From JBBTQJ01 sp038065755 (GTDB taxonomy: Bacteria > Patescibacteriota > Minisyncoccia > Minisyncoccales > Staskawiczbacteraceae): DNA of 31,244 bases. The stretch is from the NCBI GenBank assembly GCA_038065755.1, contig JBBTQJ010000019.1, forward strand, positions 1-31,244. Direction: 5' to 3'. Positions 14,239 through 21,882 of the stretch are shown piece by piece. A program made the translations under genes and the position numbers. Each line of letters opens with the position of its first letter. Position 1 is the stretch's first letter. A model generated the notes under the pieces. That model had not been told where the DNA came from. It saw only the letters and a program-made list of their open reading frames with translations, and made no database searches.

Positions 14239-14808
14239 TTAATTAAATAATATTTTGCCTTTGCCGCTTCTTATTATTCCGGCCGCGTTGCCCTCGTCGG
14301 TATCAAGATGCATGCAAAGCCGATAATTTTTATCTATTTTTACCAAAACATTATGATAGGTTACCGGACTCTGGCCTTCTGTTTGAACAGAAACCAGCAT
14401 CTTATTTTTTAATCCCAATTTTTTGGCTTCTCCAATAGAACAATGAATATGGCGCTGACTGTTTATTACTCCTTCTTCTATTTTAACTTTATTTTCAGGT
14501 CCAATCAAAACAGCCCCCGGCGTTCCTTTGATATTTCCCGATTCTCTTAAGGGAACGGCCATTCCTAAAAAAATTGCGTCGGTTCTTGAAAGTTCAACTT
14601 GAGTTTTGCTTCTAACCGGGCCGATAACTCTTATCGTTAAAACCCTTACTCCTTCACCCTGTATATTAACCGTTTCTTCTGCCGCAAAATCTGACGGCTG
14701 ATAAAGATCTTTCATTTTTTTTAATTTATATCCTTTGCCAAAAAGCTTTTCTAAATCTTTTTTTGACAAATGAATATGCCTTCCTGATGTTTCAATTGGA
14801 ATTTCCAT
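14239..14808 (-). CDS. pduL: PduL-type phosphate acyltransferase
   Basis: A PduL/PTAC-family enzyme exchanging CoA and phosphate on acyl groups, probably acetyl-CoA to acetyl phosphate. Conserved zinc-site and active-site stretches are clear: SGRHIHLSKKDLEKLFG at the N-terminus, the GPVRSKTQVELSRTDAIFLG centre, INSQRHIHCS, and HLDTDEGNAAGI at the end (usually HxDTDEANA). Length, 189 residues, is about that of the core without a microcompartment targeting peptide, and no shell genes are seen, so a housekeeping fermentative role is likely. It begins 2 nt after the acs stop and precedes ppsA by 14 nt. Confidence 0.93.
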   Translation of the reverse strand: MEIPIETSGRHIHLSKKDLEKLFGKGYKLKKMKDLYQPSDFAAEETVNIQGEGVRVLTIRVIGPVRSKTQVELSRTDAIFLGMAVPLRESGNIKGTPGAVLIGPENKVKIEEGVINSQRHIHCSIGEAKKLGLKNKMLVSVQTEGQSPVTYHNVLVKIDKNYRLCMHLDTDEGNAAGIIRSGKGKILFN

Positions 14809-14810
14809 AA

Positions 14811-16730
14811 TTAATGTTGCGTTATAATTTTTCTAATTTCTTCTACGCTTTCCGGATTAGACAGCGTGCTTAAGTCGCCTAAATCCTCGTTTGTAAATAA
14901 TTTTTTTAAAATTCTCCTCATTATTTTTCCCGACCTTGTTTTCGGCAGATCTTTTACCAGATAGATTTCTTTGGGAGAAGCGATCGGCCCTATCTGTTTT
15001 CTGATTAAATCTATCACTTCCTGCTTTATTAAATCTTTTGATTTGTCAGTTTTTGAAATAACAAAAATAACCGGCGACTCGCCTTTAATTTCGTCTGGCA
15101 GGCCGATTGCGGCAGATTCTGTAATATCCGGATGAAGCTCTACCGCGCTTTCCAGTTCGCCCGTAGTAATTCTATGCCCGGCAATTTTTATTACATCGTC
15201 AACCCTTCCGATTATTCTTATCAAGCCGTTTTTATCTTTATACGCCCCGTCTGACGTAAAATAAAATTTATTTTTATACTGACTCCAGTAAGTTTCAAAA
15301 TATTTCTGGGAATTTTTATAAATATCGCGCAAAAGGCCGGGGCTAAAAGGCGACTTTAAAACTAAATTTCCTTCTTTGCCGCGGCTCAAAGATTTTCCTT
15401 TTTCGTTTAAAATATCAAATTTTATTCCAGGAAAGGGAATGCCGGTGAATGTCGGCTTGAAGGGGCCTATGCCGGGTAAAGAACTGATTAAAATTCCTCC
15501 TGTTTCTGTCTGCCACCAAGTATCTACTATGGGACAGTTTTCTTTGCCGACTTCTTTAAAATACCATTGCCAAGCCGCTTCATCAATCGGCTCTCCGACA
15601 GAGCCCAAAATTTGCAATGTGTCTAATTTGCGCTTTTTTATTAAATCTGCGCCGTATTTTTCAAACATTCTTATAGCTGTAGGAGCTGTATAAAAAGTAG
15701 TAACTTTGTATTTTTCAATAATTTCGCACCAGCGGTCGGGATTAGGCCAATCAGGACTGCCTTCAAAAATAACAAACGAAGCCCCTGAAAGCAGGGGCCC
15801 GTAACAGCTGTAAGTGTGGCCTGTAATCCAGCCCAAATCAGCTGTTGACCAAAAAATATCGTCGTCTTTTAAATCAAAAATCCATTTAGCGGTAAAATTA
15901 GCCTGCACAGCATATCCTCCGCAAACATGGCAACACCCCTTGGGCTTTCCCGTAGATCCTGAAGTATAAAGAATAAACAGCAAATCTTCTGAGTCCATTG
16001 ATTCTGCCTCGCATAAATCGTTTTCGTTTATGATTAATTCGTGCCACCAGAAATCCATGCCCCTTTCTATTGCAATATCATTATTAGCCCTTTTTACAAC
16101 AATTATTTTTTCCACCTCTGTTTCTTTTATGCCTTCATCAGCTGATTGTTTTAAATTTATAACTTTTCCCCTGTGGAAATAGCCGTCAGCTGTAATTAAA
16201 ACCTTAGCCCCCGTGTCCTGCAATCTTACTTTTAGCGCCTGCGGGCTAAAAGCGGAAAAAACAACGCAGTGCGCTGCCCCAATTCTGGCGCAAGCCAGCA
16301 TTGAGATTATAGCTTCGGGAATCATCGGCAGATAAATTCCCACCCTGTCCCCTTTTCTCACTCCGATTTTTCTTAAAACATTGGCAAATTTATTAACTTC
16401 CAAAGAAAGTTCTTTATAAGTAAAAGTTCTCTGCTTTTCTTCTGTGGGTTCTGGCTCCCAGATAAAGGCAATTTTATTGCCATTTTTTTCCAAATGCCTG
16501 TCTAAAGCATTTTCTGTAATATTTATTTTTCCTTCTAAAAACCATTTAAAATACGGGGGTTTATGCAGAAAAACCTTTTCCCATTTTTTTTGCCATTTTA
16601 ATTCTTCTGCCAGCCCCTCCCAAAACTTTAAAGGATTTTTTTCCGCCTTTTTATAAATCGCCTTATTGTTTATCAAAGCCTTTTCCTGAAATTCCTTTGA
16701 CGGATAATATAAATCGTCTTTTTTAATCAT
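14811..16730 (-). CDS. acs: Acetyl-CoA synthetase, AMP-forming
   Basis: Acetate plus ATP and CoA gives acetyl-CoA, AMP and pyrophosphate. The protein has 639 residues, near the 652 of E. coli, with the P-loop-like YTSGSTGKPKG, the WWQTETGG acyl-pocket region, TSDGAYKDKNGLIRIIGRVDDVIKIAGHR at the hinge (in parts) and the C-terminal PKTRSGKIMRR, whose lysine is the usual acetylation-control site. It lies directly upstream of pduL, so the two could link acetate, acetyl-CoA and acetyl phosphate. No acetate kinase is present here. The direction of flux in the cell is unknown. Confidence 0.95.
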   Translation of the reverse strand: MIKKDDLYYPSKEFQEKALINNKAIYKKAEKNPLKFWEGLAEELKWQKKWEKVFLHKPPYFKWFLEGKINITENALDRHLEKNGNKIAFIWEPEPTEEKQRTFTYKELSLEVNKFANVLRKIGVRKGDRVGIYLPMIPEAIISMLACARIGAAHCVVFSAFSPQALKVRLQDTGAKVLITADGYFHRGKVINLKQSADEGIKETEVEKIIVVKRANNDIAIERGMDFWWHELIINENDLCEAESMDSEDLLFILYTSGSTGKPKGCCHVCGGYAVQANFTAKWIFDLKDDDIFWSTADLGWITGHTYSCYGPLLSGASFVIFEGSPDWPNPDRWCEIIEKYKVTTFYTAPTAIRMFEKYGADLIKKRKLDTLQILGSVGEPIDEAAWQWYFKEVGKENCPIVDTWWQTETGGILISSLPGIGPFKPTFTGIPFPGIKFDILNEKGKSLSRGKEGNLVLKSPFSPGLLRDIYKNSQKYFETYWSQYKNKFYFTSDGAYKDKNGLIRIIGRVDDVIKIAGHRITTGELESAVELHPDITESAAIGLPDEIKGESPVIFVISKTDKSKDLIKQEVIDLIRKQIGPIASPKEIYLVKDLPKTRSGKIMRRILKKLFTNEDLGDLSTLSNPESVEEIRKIITQH

Positions 16731-16734
16731 ATAT

Positions 16735-16797
16735 TTTGAAACTTAAAACCTGAAACTTGAAACTTTTAAATCAGTCGTTAATTTTTAAGTTCCAAGT
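16735..16797. repeat. Degenerate AAACTT repeats in inverted array
   Basis: GAAACTTAAAACCTGAAACTTGAAACTT written in parts (16738-16763), then AAGTTCCAAGTTTT (16786-16799) in opposite sense. Similar to 19980-20106. Confidence 0.45.
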
Positions 16798-16827
16798 TTT
16801 AATAATTATTTTATTATACTATTTTTT

Positions 16828-16870
16828 ATAAAACAAAAAAGGGGGATAGAATCCCCCTTTTTTGTTTTAT
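16828..16870. terminator. Bidirectional terminator between gapA and acs
   Basis: A perfect stem of about 20 bp: AAAACAAAAAAGGGGGAT pairs with its complement across a 3-nt AGA loop. The A and T runs are on both sides, so it can act on either strand; here it should end the gapA transcript. Confidence 0.92.
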
Positions 16871-16907
16871 ATCTTTTATTTTATATTTTTTATTTTGCAA
16901 ATATAAA

Positions 16908-17915
16908 TTATAATTTTTTGCCGACGAACTCGGCGAATTCTGCCAATCGGCAACTGTACCCCCATTCATTGTCATACCAACCGATTATTTTTATTAAGTT
17001 GTCTTTTACCATTGTTTCTTCCAAGTCTACAATGGCTGAATATGTGTCTTTTTTAAAATCTGTTGAAACTAAGGGGTTTTTTTCAACTCTTAAAATCCCT
17101 TTATAATTTTCTGTTTCTGCTTCTTTTTCAAATATTTCATTAACTTCTTCTTTTGTTGTTGATTTTTCAACTTCAACAACCAAATCCAAAACAGAAACCG
17201 TTGGAGTGGGAACCCTAAGGGCAATGCCGTCTAACTTGCCGTCTAATTCGGGAATTATTTTTCCAATGGCTTTGGCCGCTCCCGTGCTTGTTGGAATTAT
17301 ATTTAACCCGGCAGCTCTTGCCCTTCTTAAATCTTTGTGAGGCAGGTCTAAAATTTTCTGGTCGTTGGTATAGCTGTGGACTGTTGTCATAAATCCTTTT
17401 TTAATTTTAAAATTGTCATTTAAAACTTTGGCAATAGGAGCCAAACAATTTGTGGTGCAAGAGCCCATATCCATAACATTTGTTTCTTTTGAATTATATT
17501 TATCTGCATTTACTCCCAGCACAAACCCGGGAATTTCTTTTTCTTTGCACGGAGCTGAAATAATTATTTTTTTTGCGCCGGCTTTTAAATGTTTTTTTGC
17601 CCCCTCTTCGTTTGTAAAAAGACCGGTGCATTCTAAAACAATATCAATATCCATTTTTTTCCATGGCAGTTTTTCCGGGTCTTTTTCAGTTAAAACTTTA
17701 TATTCTTTTCCTTCAACTAAAATGCCATTTGCAGAAAAACTTATTTCTTTTTCTAAAATGCCGTAAACAGAGTCATATTTTAAAAGATGAGCCAATGTTT
17801 TGTTGTCTGTTAAGTCGTTGATTGCCGCCACTTCTAATTCTAGATGGTTTTCTAAAATTATTCTGAAAGTCTGCCGCCCAATTCTCCCAAACCCGTTTAT
17901 TGCAACTTTAATCAT
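16908..17915 (-). CDS. gap: Glyceraldehyde-3-phosphate dehydrogenase
   Basis: NAD-dependent GAPDH, which oxidises glyceraldehyde-3-phosphate to 1,3-bisphosphoglycerate. The Rossmann start is VAINGFGRIGRQTFR; the catalytic cysteine is C153 in GSCTTNCLAP, preceded by MGS instead of NAS; the base is in TTVHSYTNDQ. The C-terminal WYDNEWGYSCRLAEF is canonical. Length, 335, is usual. The start overlaps the stop of the glutaredoxin gene by 4 nt (ATGA), indicating translational coupling in an operon with two thiol-redox genes. The pairing could protect or sense the state of the catalytic cysteine, which is inference. Confidence 0.97.
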   Translation of the reverse strand: MIKVAINGFGRIGRQTFRIILENHLELEVAAINDLTDNKTLAHLLKYDSVYGILEKEISFSANGILVEGKEYKVLTEKDPEKLPWKKMDIDIVLECTGLFTNEEGAKKHLKAGAKKIIISAPCKEKEIPGFVLGVNADKYNSKETNVMDMGSCTTNCLAPIAKVLNDNFKIKKGFMTTVHSYTNDQKILDLPHKDLRRARAAGLNIIPTSTGAAKAIGKIIPELDGKLDGIALRVPTPTVSVLDLVVEVEKSTTKEEVNEIFEKEAETENYKGILRVEKNPLVSTDFKKDTYSAIVDLEETMVKDNLIKIIGWYDNEWGYSCRLAEFAEFVGKKL

Positions 17916-18145
17916 AGGTTTATTTTTAAAAGTTTGTCTATTTTTACTTTATCAAATCCAATAATGGCTTCGCCTTCAATATCAACCACGGGGACGGTCA
18001 TTTGGCCAGAAATTTTTATCATTTCCTGCAAGTCTTTTTCACTTTTAGAAACATCTATTTCTTTAAACTCAATATTATGCGCCTGAAAATATTCTTTAAG
18101 CGTTTTGCAATATACGCAACTTGGCGTTGTGTAAATTTTCACCAT
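17912..18145 (-). CDS. Glutaredoxin-like thioredoxin-fold protein
   Basis: A 77-residue glutaredoxin/NrdH-like protein with the active-site C10-V-Y-C13 after IYTTPS, the cis-proline TVPVV and a GFD near the end. It should reduce disulfides using thioredoxin reductase or a thiol cofactor. The start at ATG 18145 gives the family N-terminus; the frame reaches 18175 but overlaps the upstream gene. It overlaps gap by 4 nt and lies 11 nt after the DsbA-like gene, so the three form one operon. Confidence 0.9.
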   Translation of the reverse strand: MVKIYTTPSCVYCKTLKEYFQAHNIEFKEIDVSKSEKDLQEMIKISGQMTVPVVDIEGEAIIGFDKVKIDKLLKINL

Positions 18146-18156
18146 ATATTTATTAT

Positions 18157-19197
18157 TTACTGGGCTGGCACGCAATTAGCAGCCGAAGCGGTGCTGGCGC
18201 TGCCAGAACCAGCGCTAGAATAACCCTCCGAAAAAGAAGGAGCGGCCGGCGCCGTATTTAAAGTTGCAGAGCAAATTCCCGGCTTATTATTAGATGAACA
18301 GCAAATTATAGATTTTAATGCTTCGCTTGTTCTGCCGCCAAAAGACGACTCTGAAATTTTGCCTCCATTTAATATCAACGTTGGAGAACCTGTAATGTTG
18401 TATTTGGCATTTAAATCAAAATCTTTCTGGGCATATGCCAAACCTTTGTTATTATCCGTCATACAACTATTTAATTTGCCTTGGTCAATTCCAGCAGAGG
18501 TTAAACAGCCATTAACGTCTCCTGCTTTTATGTGGCATGAAATATAATTCCAATATTTATTTTTTTGCTCGTCTCTGATGCAAATTTGCCTTAAATTCTC
18601 CTGGGCCTCCGCATCCCCGTGCATTGCGGTTATCTTTCCGTTAGAAACAGCCCCCATATATCTTACCATTATATTTTTGGTTAAATCGGGCGCATTTTTT
18701 ACAACATCTGCCAAAACCCTTTGCATTTGCAGGCCATAAGGGCATTTGCTTACCACATAAGCTTCAACAACTGTATTGTCTTTTTTTTCCAAGCTCTCGC
18801 ATGTTTGTTGAATATTTTCTGCGCTTGGGGCATTATTTTCTTCCGGAGCTGACTCTTCTGTTTTTTCGTCCATATCAATAGCTTTATATGGCATTAAAAA
18901 TTTTCCGTCTTTCGTGGCATAAGAATCAAACTCGCTGTTATCTATTTTAATTATTAACTTTATCAGTCCGCTTTCTTCGTTGGCGCTTACTAATACCGCA
19001 GTCTGGCCATTTAATAAATTTTTATTGATATAGTCAACGGATTTTTTAGCTATGTCATCTTTTGACAAGCCGCTCCCAATCTTAAAAGAAAAATTTCCGG
19101 TATTATAGTTGGCTAAAATTAAAACTCCGGTAACAACAATGCCAATTACTGCAATTAATATTAAAATTGTGTTTTTATTAAAATTTAGTTTAAACAT
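18157..19197 (-). CDS. Membrane-anchored DsbA/GILT-like thioredoxin-fold protein
   Basis: A 346-residue protein with an N-terminal membrane anchor (about 10-30), a variable region, an acidic linker (about 110-135) and a thioredoxin-fold domain with KCPYGLQMQRVL (C152). The usual second cysteine of C-x2-C is replaced by G155, so only one redox cysteine is present at this site; downstream pairs (ICIRDE, SCHIKAG, SCMTDN) supply more cysteines, and TGSPTLILNGG is the cis-proline loop. The C-terminus is a low-complexity S/A/G/P tail. An extracytoplasmic thiol role is likely, but enzymatic direction is unknown. A promoter lies at 19232-19259. Confidence 0.78.
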   Translation of the reverse strand: MFKLNFNKNTILILIAVIGIVVTGVLILANYNTGNFSFKIGSGLSKDDIAKKSVDYINKNLLNGQTAVLVSANEESGLIKLIIKIDNSEFDSYATKDGKFLMPYKAIDMDEKTEESAPEENNAPSAENIQQTCESLEKKDNTVVEAYVVSKCPYGLQMQRVLADVVKNAPDLTKNIMVRYMGAVSNGKITAMHGDAEAQENLRQICIRDEQKNKYWNYISCHIKAGDVNGCLTSAGIDQGKLNSCMTDNNKGLAYAQKDFDLNAKYNITGSPTLILNGGKISESSFGGRTSEALKSIICCSSNNKPGICSATLNTAPAAPSFSEGYSSAGSGSASTASAANCVPAQ

Positions 19198-19231
19198 ATA
19201 TTTTTATTTTTTAATAATTTTTAATAAATCT

Positions 19232-19259
19232 ATTATATTCTACTATTATTATTTTGCAA
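19232..19259 (-). promoter_or_regulatory. Promoter of the DsbA-like/glutaredoxin/gap operon
   Basis: TTGCAA (19254-19259), 16-bp spacer, perfect TATAAT (19232-19237), with about 28 nt of leader before the ATG at 19197. Confidence 0.6.
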
Positions 19260-19291
19260 CTATATTTTTGGCAAATCCTTGATAATATCTG

Positions 19292-19978
19292 TTAATAATC
19301 AATGTTATTTTTAGCTCTTAGCTCTAAATTATCATAAAAATCATATTCTATCAAAGAGCCAAAAGGCAATTCAATGTCGGCAATATCTTGGTCTGATATG
19401 TTTTCTATGTGTTTTACAATTGCTCTTAGGCTGTTATGGCTTGCCACAAGTAAAACATTTTTGCTTTCTTTTAAATCTTTTTCAATAAACTTTTTATAAA
19501 AAGGAATTGCCCTATTGCACACGTCTTTTAAAGACTCTCCTCCTGGCGGAGCCGAATTAAAATCTCTTCTCCACAACCCTACCTGATCTTGACCGAATTT
19601 TTCAATGGTTTCTTCTTTGTTTAATCCCTGTAATTTTCCGTAATATCTTTCGTTTAAGTTTTCTGAAATATAAACCTGAACATCGTTGTCTGTTATATCT
19701 GCGTATTTTCCCCATTCCTGCATTTTCCCCGGCGGATCAAGGTGGATAAAAAATGGATATTTATTTATGCCATATTCAAAAATTTTAGCTACTGTATCCA
19801 TATTGCGAAACAATGGTGAAGAATAAATTTTATCAATTTTATTTCTAAAAAGCAAAAGCGCCAAATCTTTGGCTTTTTCTTCCTGGCCTTTTGCCAGGGG
19901 CCCGTCTGTCCAGCCTGCAAATCTGTTTTCTTCGTTCCACTGCGATTTTAAATGCCTTAATAAAAATAATTTAGCCAT
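19292..19978 (-). CDS. gpmA: Phosphoglycerate mutase, cofactor-dependent type
   Basis: Interconverts 3- and 2-phosphoglycerate by a phosphohistidine mechanism. The histidine is H9 in LLRHLKSQWNEENRFAGW; other family marks are LNERYYGKLQGLNK, WRRDFNSAPPGGESL and VASHNSLRAIVKH with the second histidine. The normal RHGES/T is RHLKS here, so the glycine and glutamate after the catalytic histidine are lost; all remaining active-site stretches look intact. Length, 228, is near the 250 of E. coli. The neighbour is enolase, the next step of glycolysis, separated by a 159-nt repeat-containing gap. Confidence 0.93.
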   Translation of the reverse strand: MAKLFLLRHLKSQWNEENRFAGWTDGPLAKGQEEKAKDLALLLFRNKIDKIYSSPLFRNMDTVAKIFEYGINKYPFFIHLDPPGKMQEWGKYADITDNDVQVYISENLNERYYGKLQGLNKEETIEKFGQDQVGLWRRDFNSAPPGGESLKDVCNRAIPFYKKFIEKDLKESKNVLLVASHNSLRAIVKHIENISDQDIADIELPFGSLIEYDFYDNLELRAKNNIDY

Positions 19979-19979
19979 A

Positions 19980-20106
19980 ATTAAAAAAGTTAAAAATTAA
20001 AAGTCTAAAATTGAAAATATTTATTATTTTTATCTTTGGTGCCAATGCCGTCGTTATACTTTAAACTTAATATTATACTTTTAACTTTTGACTTTAAACT
20101 TTCAAC
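19980..20106. repeat. Degenerate inverted AAACTT/AAAGT repeats between gpmA and eno
   Basis: AAAAGTTAAAAATTAAAAGT near 19983-20003 is mirrored by ACTTTTAACTTTTGACTTTA and AACTTTCAACT at 20077-20106. The left part could fold back on the right part. The rest of the 159-bp gap shows nothing else. Confidence 0.4.
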
Positions 20107-20137
20107 TAAACCACAGGCGCTTAATTATTTACAGATA

Positions 20138-21364
20138 TTAAAATTTACGGTTTTTACTTAACTCTTTTTCTATCTCTAATAATCTGTTATATTTTACCAT
20201 TCTTTCTTCTTTTATAGGAGAACCTGATTTTATAAAATCTGCATTTAGCCCAACCGCTAAATCGGCGATAAAGCTGTCCATTGTTTCTCCCGCCCTGTGG
20301 CTTACAATGGTTTTCCAATTAAATGATTTTGCTAATTTTGAGGCCTCTATTGTTTCAGAAACAGTTCCAACTTGATTTGGTTTTAAAATTACAGAGTTGC
20401 AGGCGTTTTTATTATGCGCTTCTTTTATTCTTTTTATATTCGTCGTTGTTAAGTCATCTCCTATTGCTAATATTTTCTGGCCTAATTGTCGCATAATAAA
20501 CTGAAATCCCTGCCAGTCTTCTTCTGCAAATGGATCTTCAATTGAAATAATTGAAAATCTTTTTATCAAGTCTTCATAAAAATATAAAAGTTCTGGCTTT
20601 GTCAGCTCTTTGCCTTCAATATTATATTTGCCGCCTTTAAAAAATTGAGAAGCCGCCGCATCTATGGCAATTTTGCAATCTTCTGCGCCTATCGCATTTT
20701 TTAATAAAAATAACGCCTGTTCTGTTTTTGAAATTTTCGGGGCGTATCCTCCCTCGTCTCCCAACTCAACATTTCCGAAATTTTTTTCAATAATATTTTT
20801 TAAATTTTGAAAAATTTTATTGCAAATCACCAAGTTTTCAATAAATGTTTCTTTCTGCGGAACAATCATAAACTCCTGAATATCAAGCTCGTTGTCAGCG
20901 TGCGCCCCTCCTTCTAAAATATTAAACATAGCCATCGGCATTTTAAAGTTTTTGCGAGGTCGGACCTCGCAAAATTCTGAAATATGGTGATATAATGGAA
21001 CTTTTTTTGCAACAGCTCCGGCCCGGCACACAACTATTGAAACAGCCAAAATAGAGTTAGCTCCCAAACGCGATTTATTCTCCGTGCCGTCTAAATCAAT
21101 CATTATTTTATCAATTTCCCCTTGATTCTCCGGATTTTTATTTTTTAATGCTGGCGCAATAGCTTTGTTTATATTTTCTAGCGCTTTTTTAATTCCCTTG
21201 CCGTCTTCGTCTCTTAATTCCAGCGCTTCATTTTTTCCTTTAGATGCGCCAGAAGGAACCGAAGCAAAAAAAATCCCCTTTTCGGTTTCCAGCTTAACCT
21301 CAACCGCAGGATTTCCTCTAGAGTCTTTAATTTCTCTGGCTTTTATGCTTTTTATCTTTACCAT
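20138..21364 (-). CDS. eno: Enolase with palindromic insertion
   Basis: Enolase converts 2-phosphoglycerate to PEP. Active-site segments are all present: SVPSGASKGKNEALELRD, GGAHADNELDIQEFMI, GDEGGYAP, SIEDPFAEEDW, GDDLTTTN, ILKPNQVGT and SHRAGETMDSFIAD. Length, 408, is slightly below the 432 of E. coli. Residues FCEVRPRKNFK, just before MPMAMFNILEGGAHADN, come from a 25-bp palindrome (20950-20974) that has no counterpart in normal enolases, where LPVPMMN follows a short loop. It is expected to lie at the surface. The gene follows pilin by 5 nt and has no SD. Confidence 0.96.
   Translation of the reverse strand: MVKIKSIKAREIKDSRGNPAVEVKLETEKGIFFASVPSGASKGKNEALELRDEDGKGIKKALENINKAIAPALKNKNPENQGEIDKIMIDLDGTENKSRLGANSILAVSIVVCRAGAVAKKVPLYHHISEFCEVRPRKNFKMPMAMFNILEGGAHADNELDIQEFMIVPQKETFIENLVICNKIFQNLKNIIEKNFGNVELGDEGGYAPKISKTEQALFLLKNAIGAEDCKIAIDAAASQFFKGGKYNIEGKELTKPELLYFYEDLIKRFSIISIEDPFAEEDWQGFQFIMRQLGQKILAIGDDLTTTNIKRIKEAHNKNACNSVILKPNQVGTVSETIEASKLAKSFNWKTIVSHRAGETMDSFIADLAVGLNADFIKSGSPIKEERMVKYNRLLEIEKELSKNRKF
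20950..20974. repeat. 25-bp palindrome inside enolase
   Basis: TTTTGCGAGGTC, one central G, then its exact complement. Encodes FCEVRPRK on the minus strand. The AGGTC-N-GACCT core recurs at 27121-27131. Confidence 0.88.
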
Positions 21365-21369
21365 ATATT

Positions 21370-21822
21370 TTATAGGCTATAGCATTCAGACGGGCAGCCT
21401 GCGCAGTTAATCGGCTTTCTTCTTATAGGATTCCACCCTACGTCGCGAAGGTTGACTAAAATACAATTTGCTCCCCAATTTTCCCAATCATATGTATAAC
21501 CGGAACTATAATATCCTGCCTGAAAATCTCCAGAATAAGTTTTGTTTGGAATCACTGCAAATCGCGGAAGTTGGCCAGGGCTGATGTCTGGCGCCCAGTC
21601 TCCGTTGTTCGCATAATCAATTTGAGCCCCCAGTTCAATTTGTTTAAAATCTGCAACCAGTCTGGCTTCTTTTGCTTTTTGCCTTATCTGGCTTACATTA
21701 ATCATAACGATAGAAGACAAAACTGCGATTATAGCAATAACCACTACAAGCTCAATTATGGTAAACCCCGTTAGAAATTTGTCTTTTTTATTTTTTATTT
21801 TTTTTGTATTTCGTAAAAACAT
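21370..21822 (-). CDS. Type IV pilin-like protein
   Basis: A 150-residue prepilin. The prepilin peptidase site is LTG19-F20TIIE24, with the cleaved glycine, Phe+1 and Glu+5 of the mature protein, followed by a hydrophobic helix (VVVIAIIAVLSSIVMIN). The globular part contains TYDWENWGANCILVNL and a C-terminal cysteine-rich segment (INCAGCPSECYSL), likely disulfide-bonded. Pilin-type proteins of CPR serve in attachment and DNA uptake. Its codons for KFLTGFT are one arm of a 19-bp inverted repeat (21762-21780 and 21864-21882) that spans the start codon. Confidence 0.93.
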   Translation of the reverse strand: MFLRNTKKIKNKKDKFLTGFTIIELVVVIAIIAVLSSIVMINVSQIRQKAKEARLVADFKQIELGAQIDYANNGDWAPDISPGQLPRFAVIPNKTYSGDFQAGYYSSGYTYDWENWGANCILVNLRDVGWNPIRRKPINCAGCPSECYSL

Positions 21823-21882
21823 TTATGATTTTAAAATTTTTTAGATTAAAAAATTTTCATCAAAAATTTCTAACGGGGTTTA
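21762..21882. repeat. 121-bp module bounded by perfect 19-bp inverted repeats
   Basis: TAAACCCCGTTAGAAATTT (21762-21780) and its exact complement (21864-21882). The outer arm covers the trxB stop codon, the inner arm encodes pilin residues KFLTGFT, and the pilin start lies in the loop. Confidence 0.92.

Noticed and set aside
18639..18650. CCGTTAGAA in the DsbA-like gene, similar to the TTCTAACGGGGT repeat
   Set aside because: Only nine bases match, the GGG part is missing and it lies in mid-gene; chance is sufficient.
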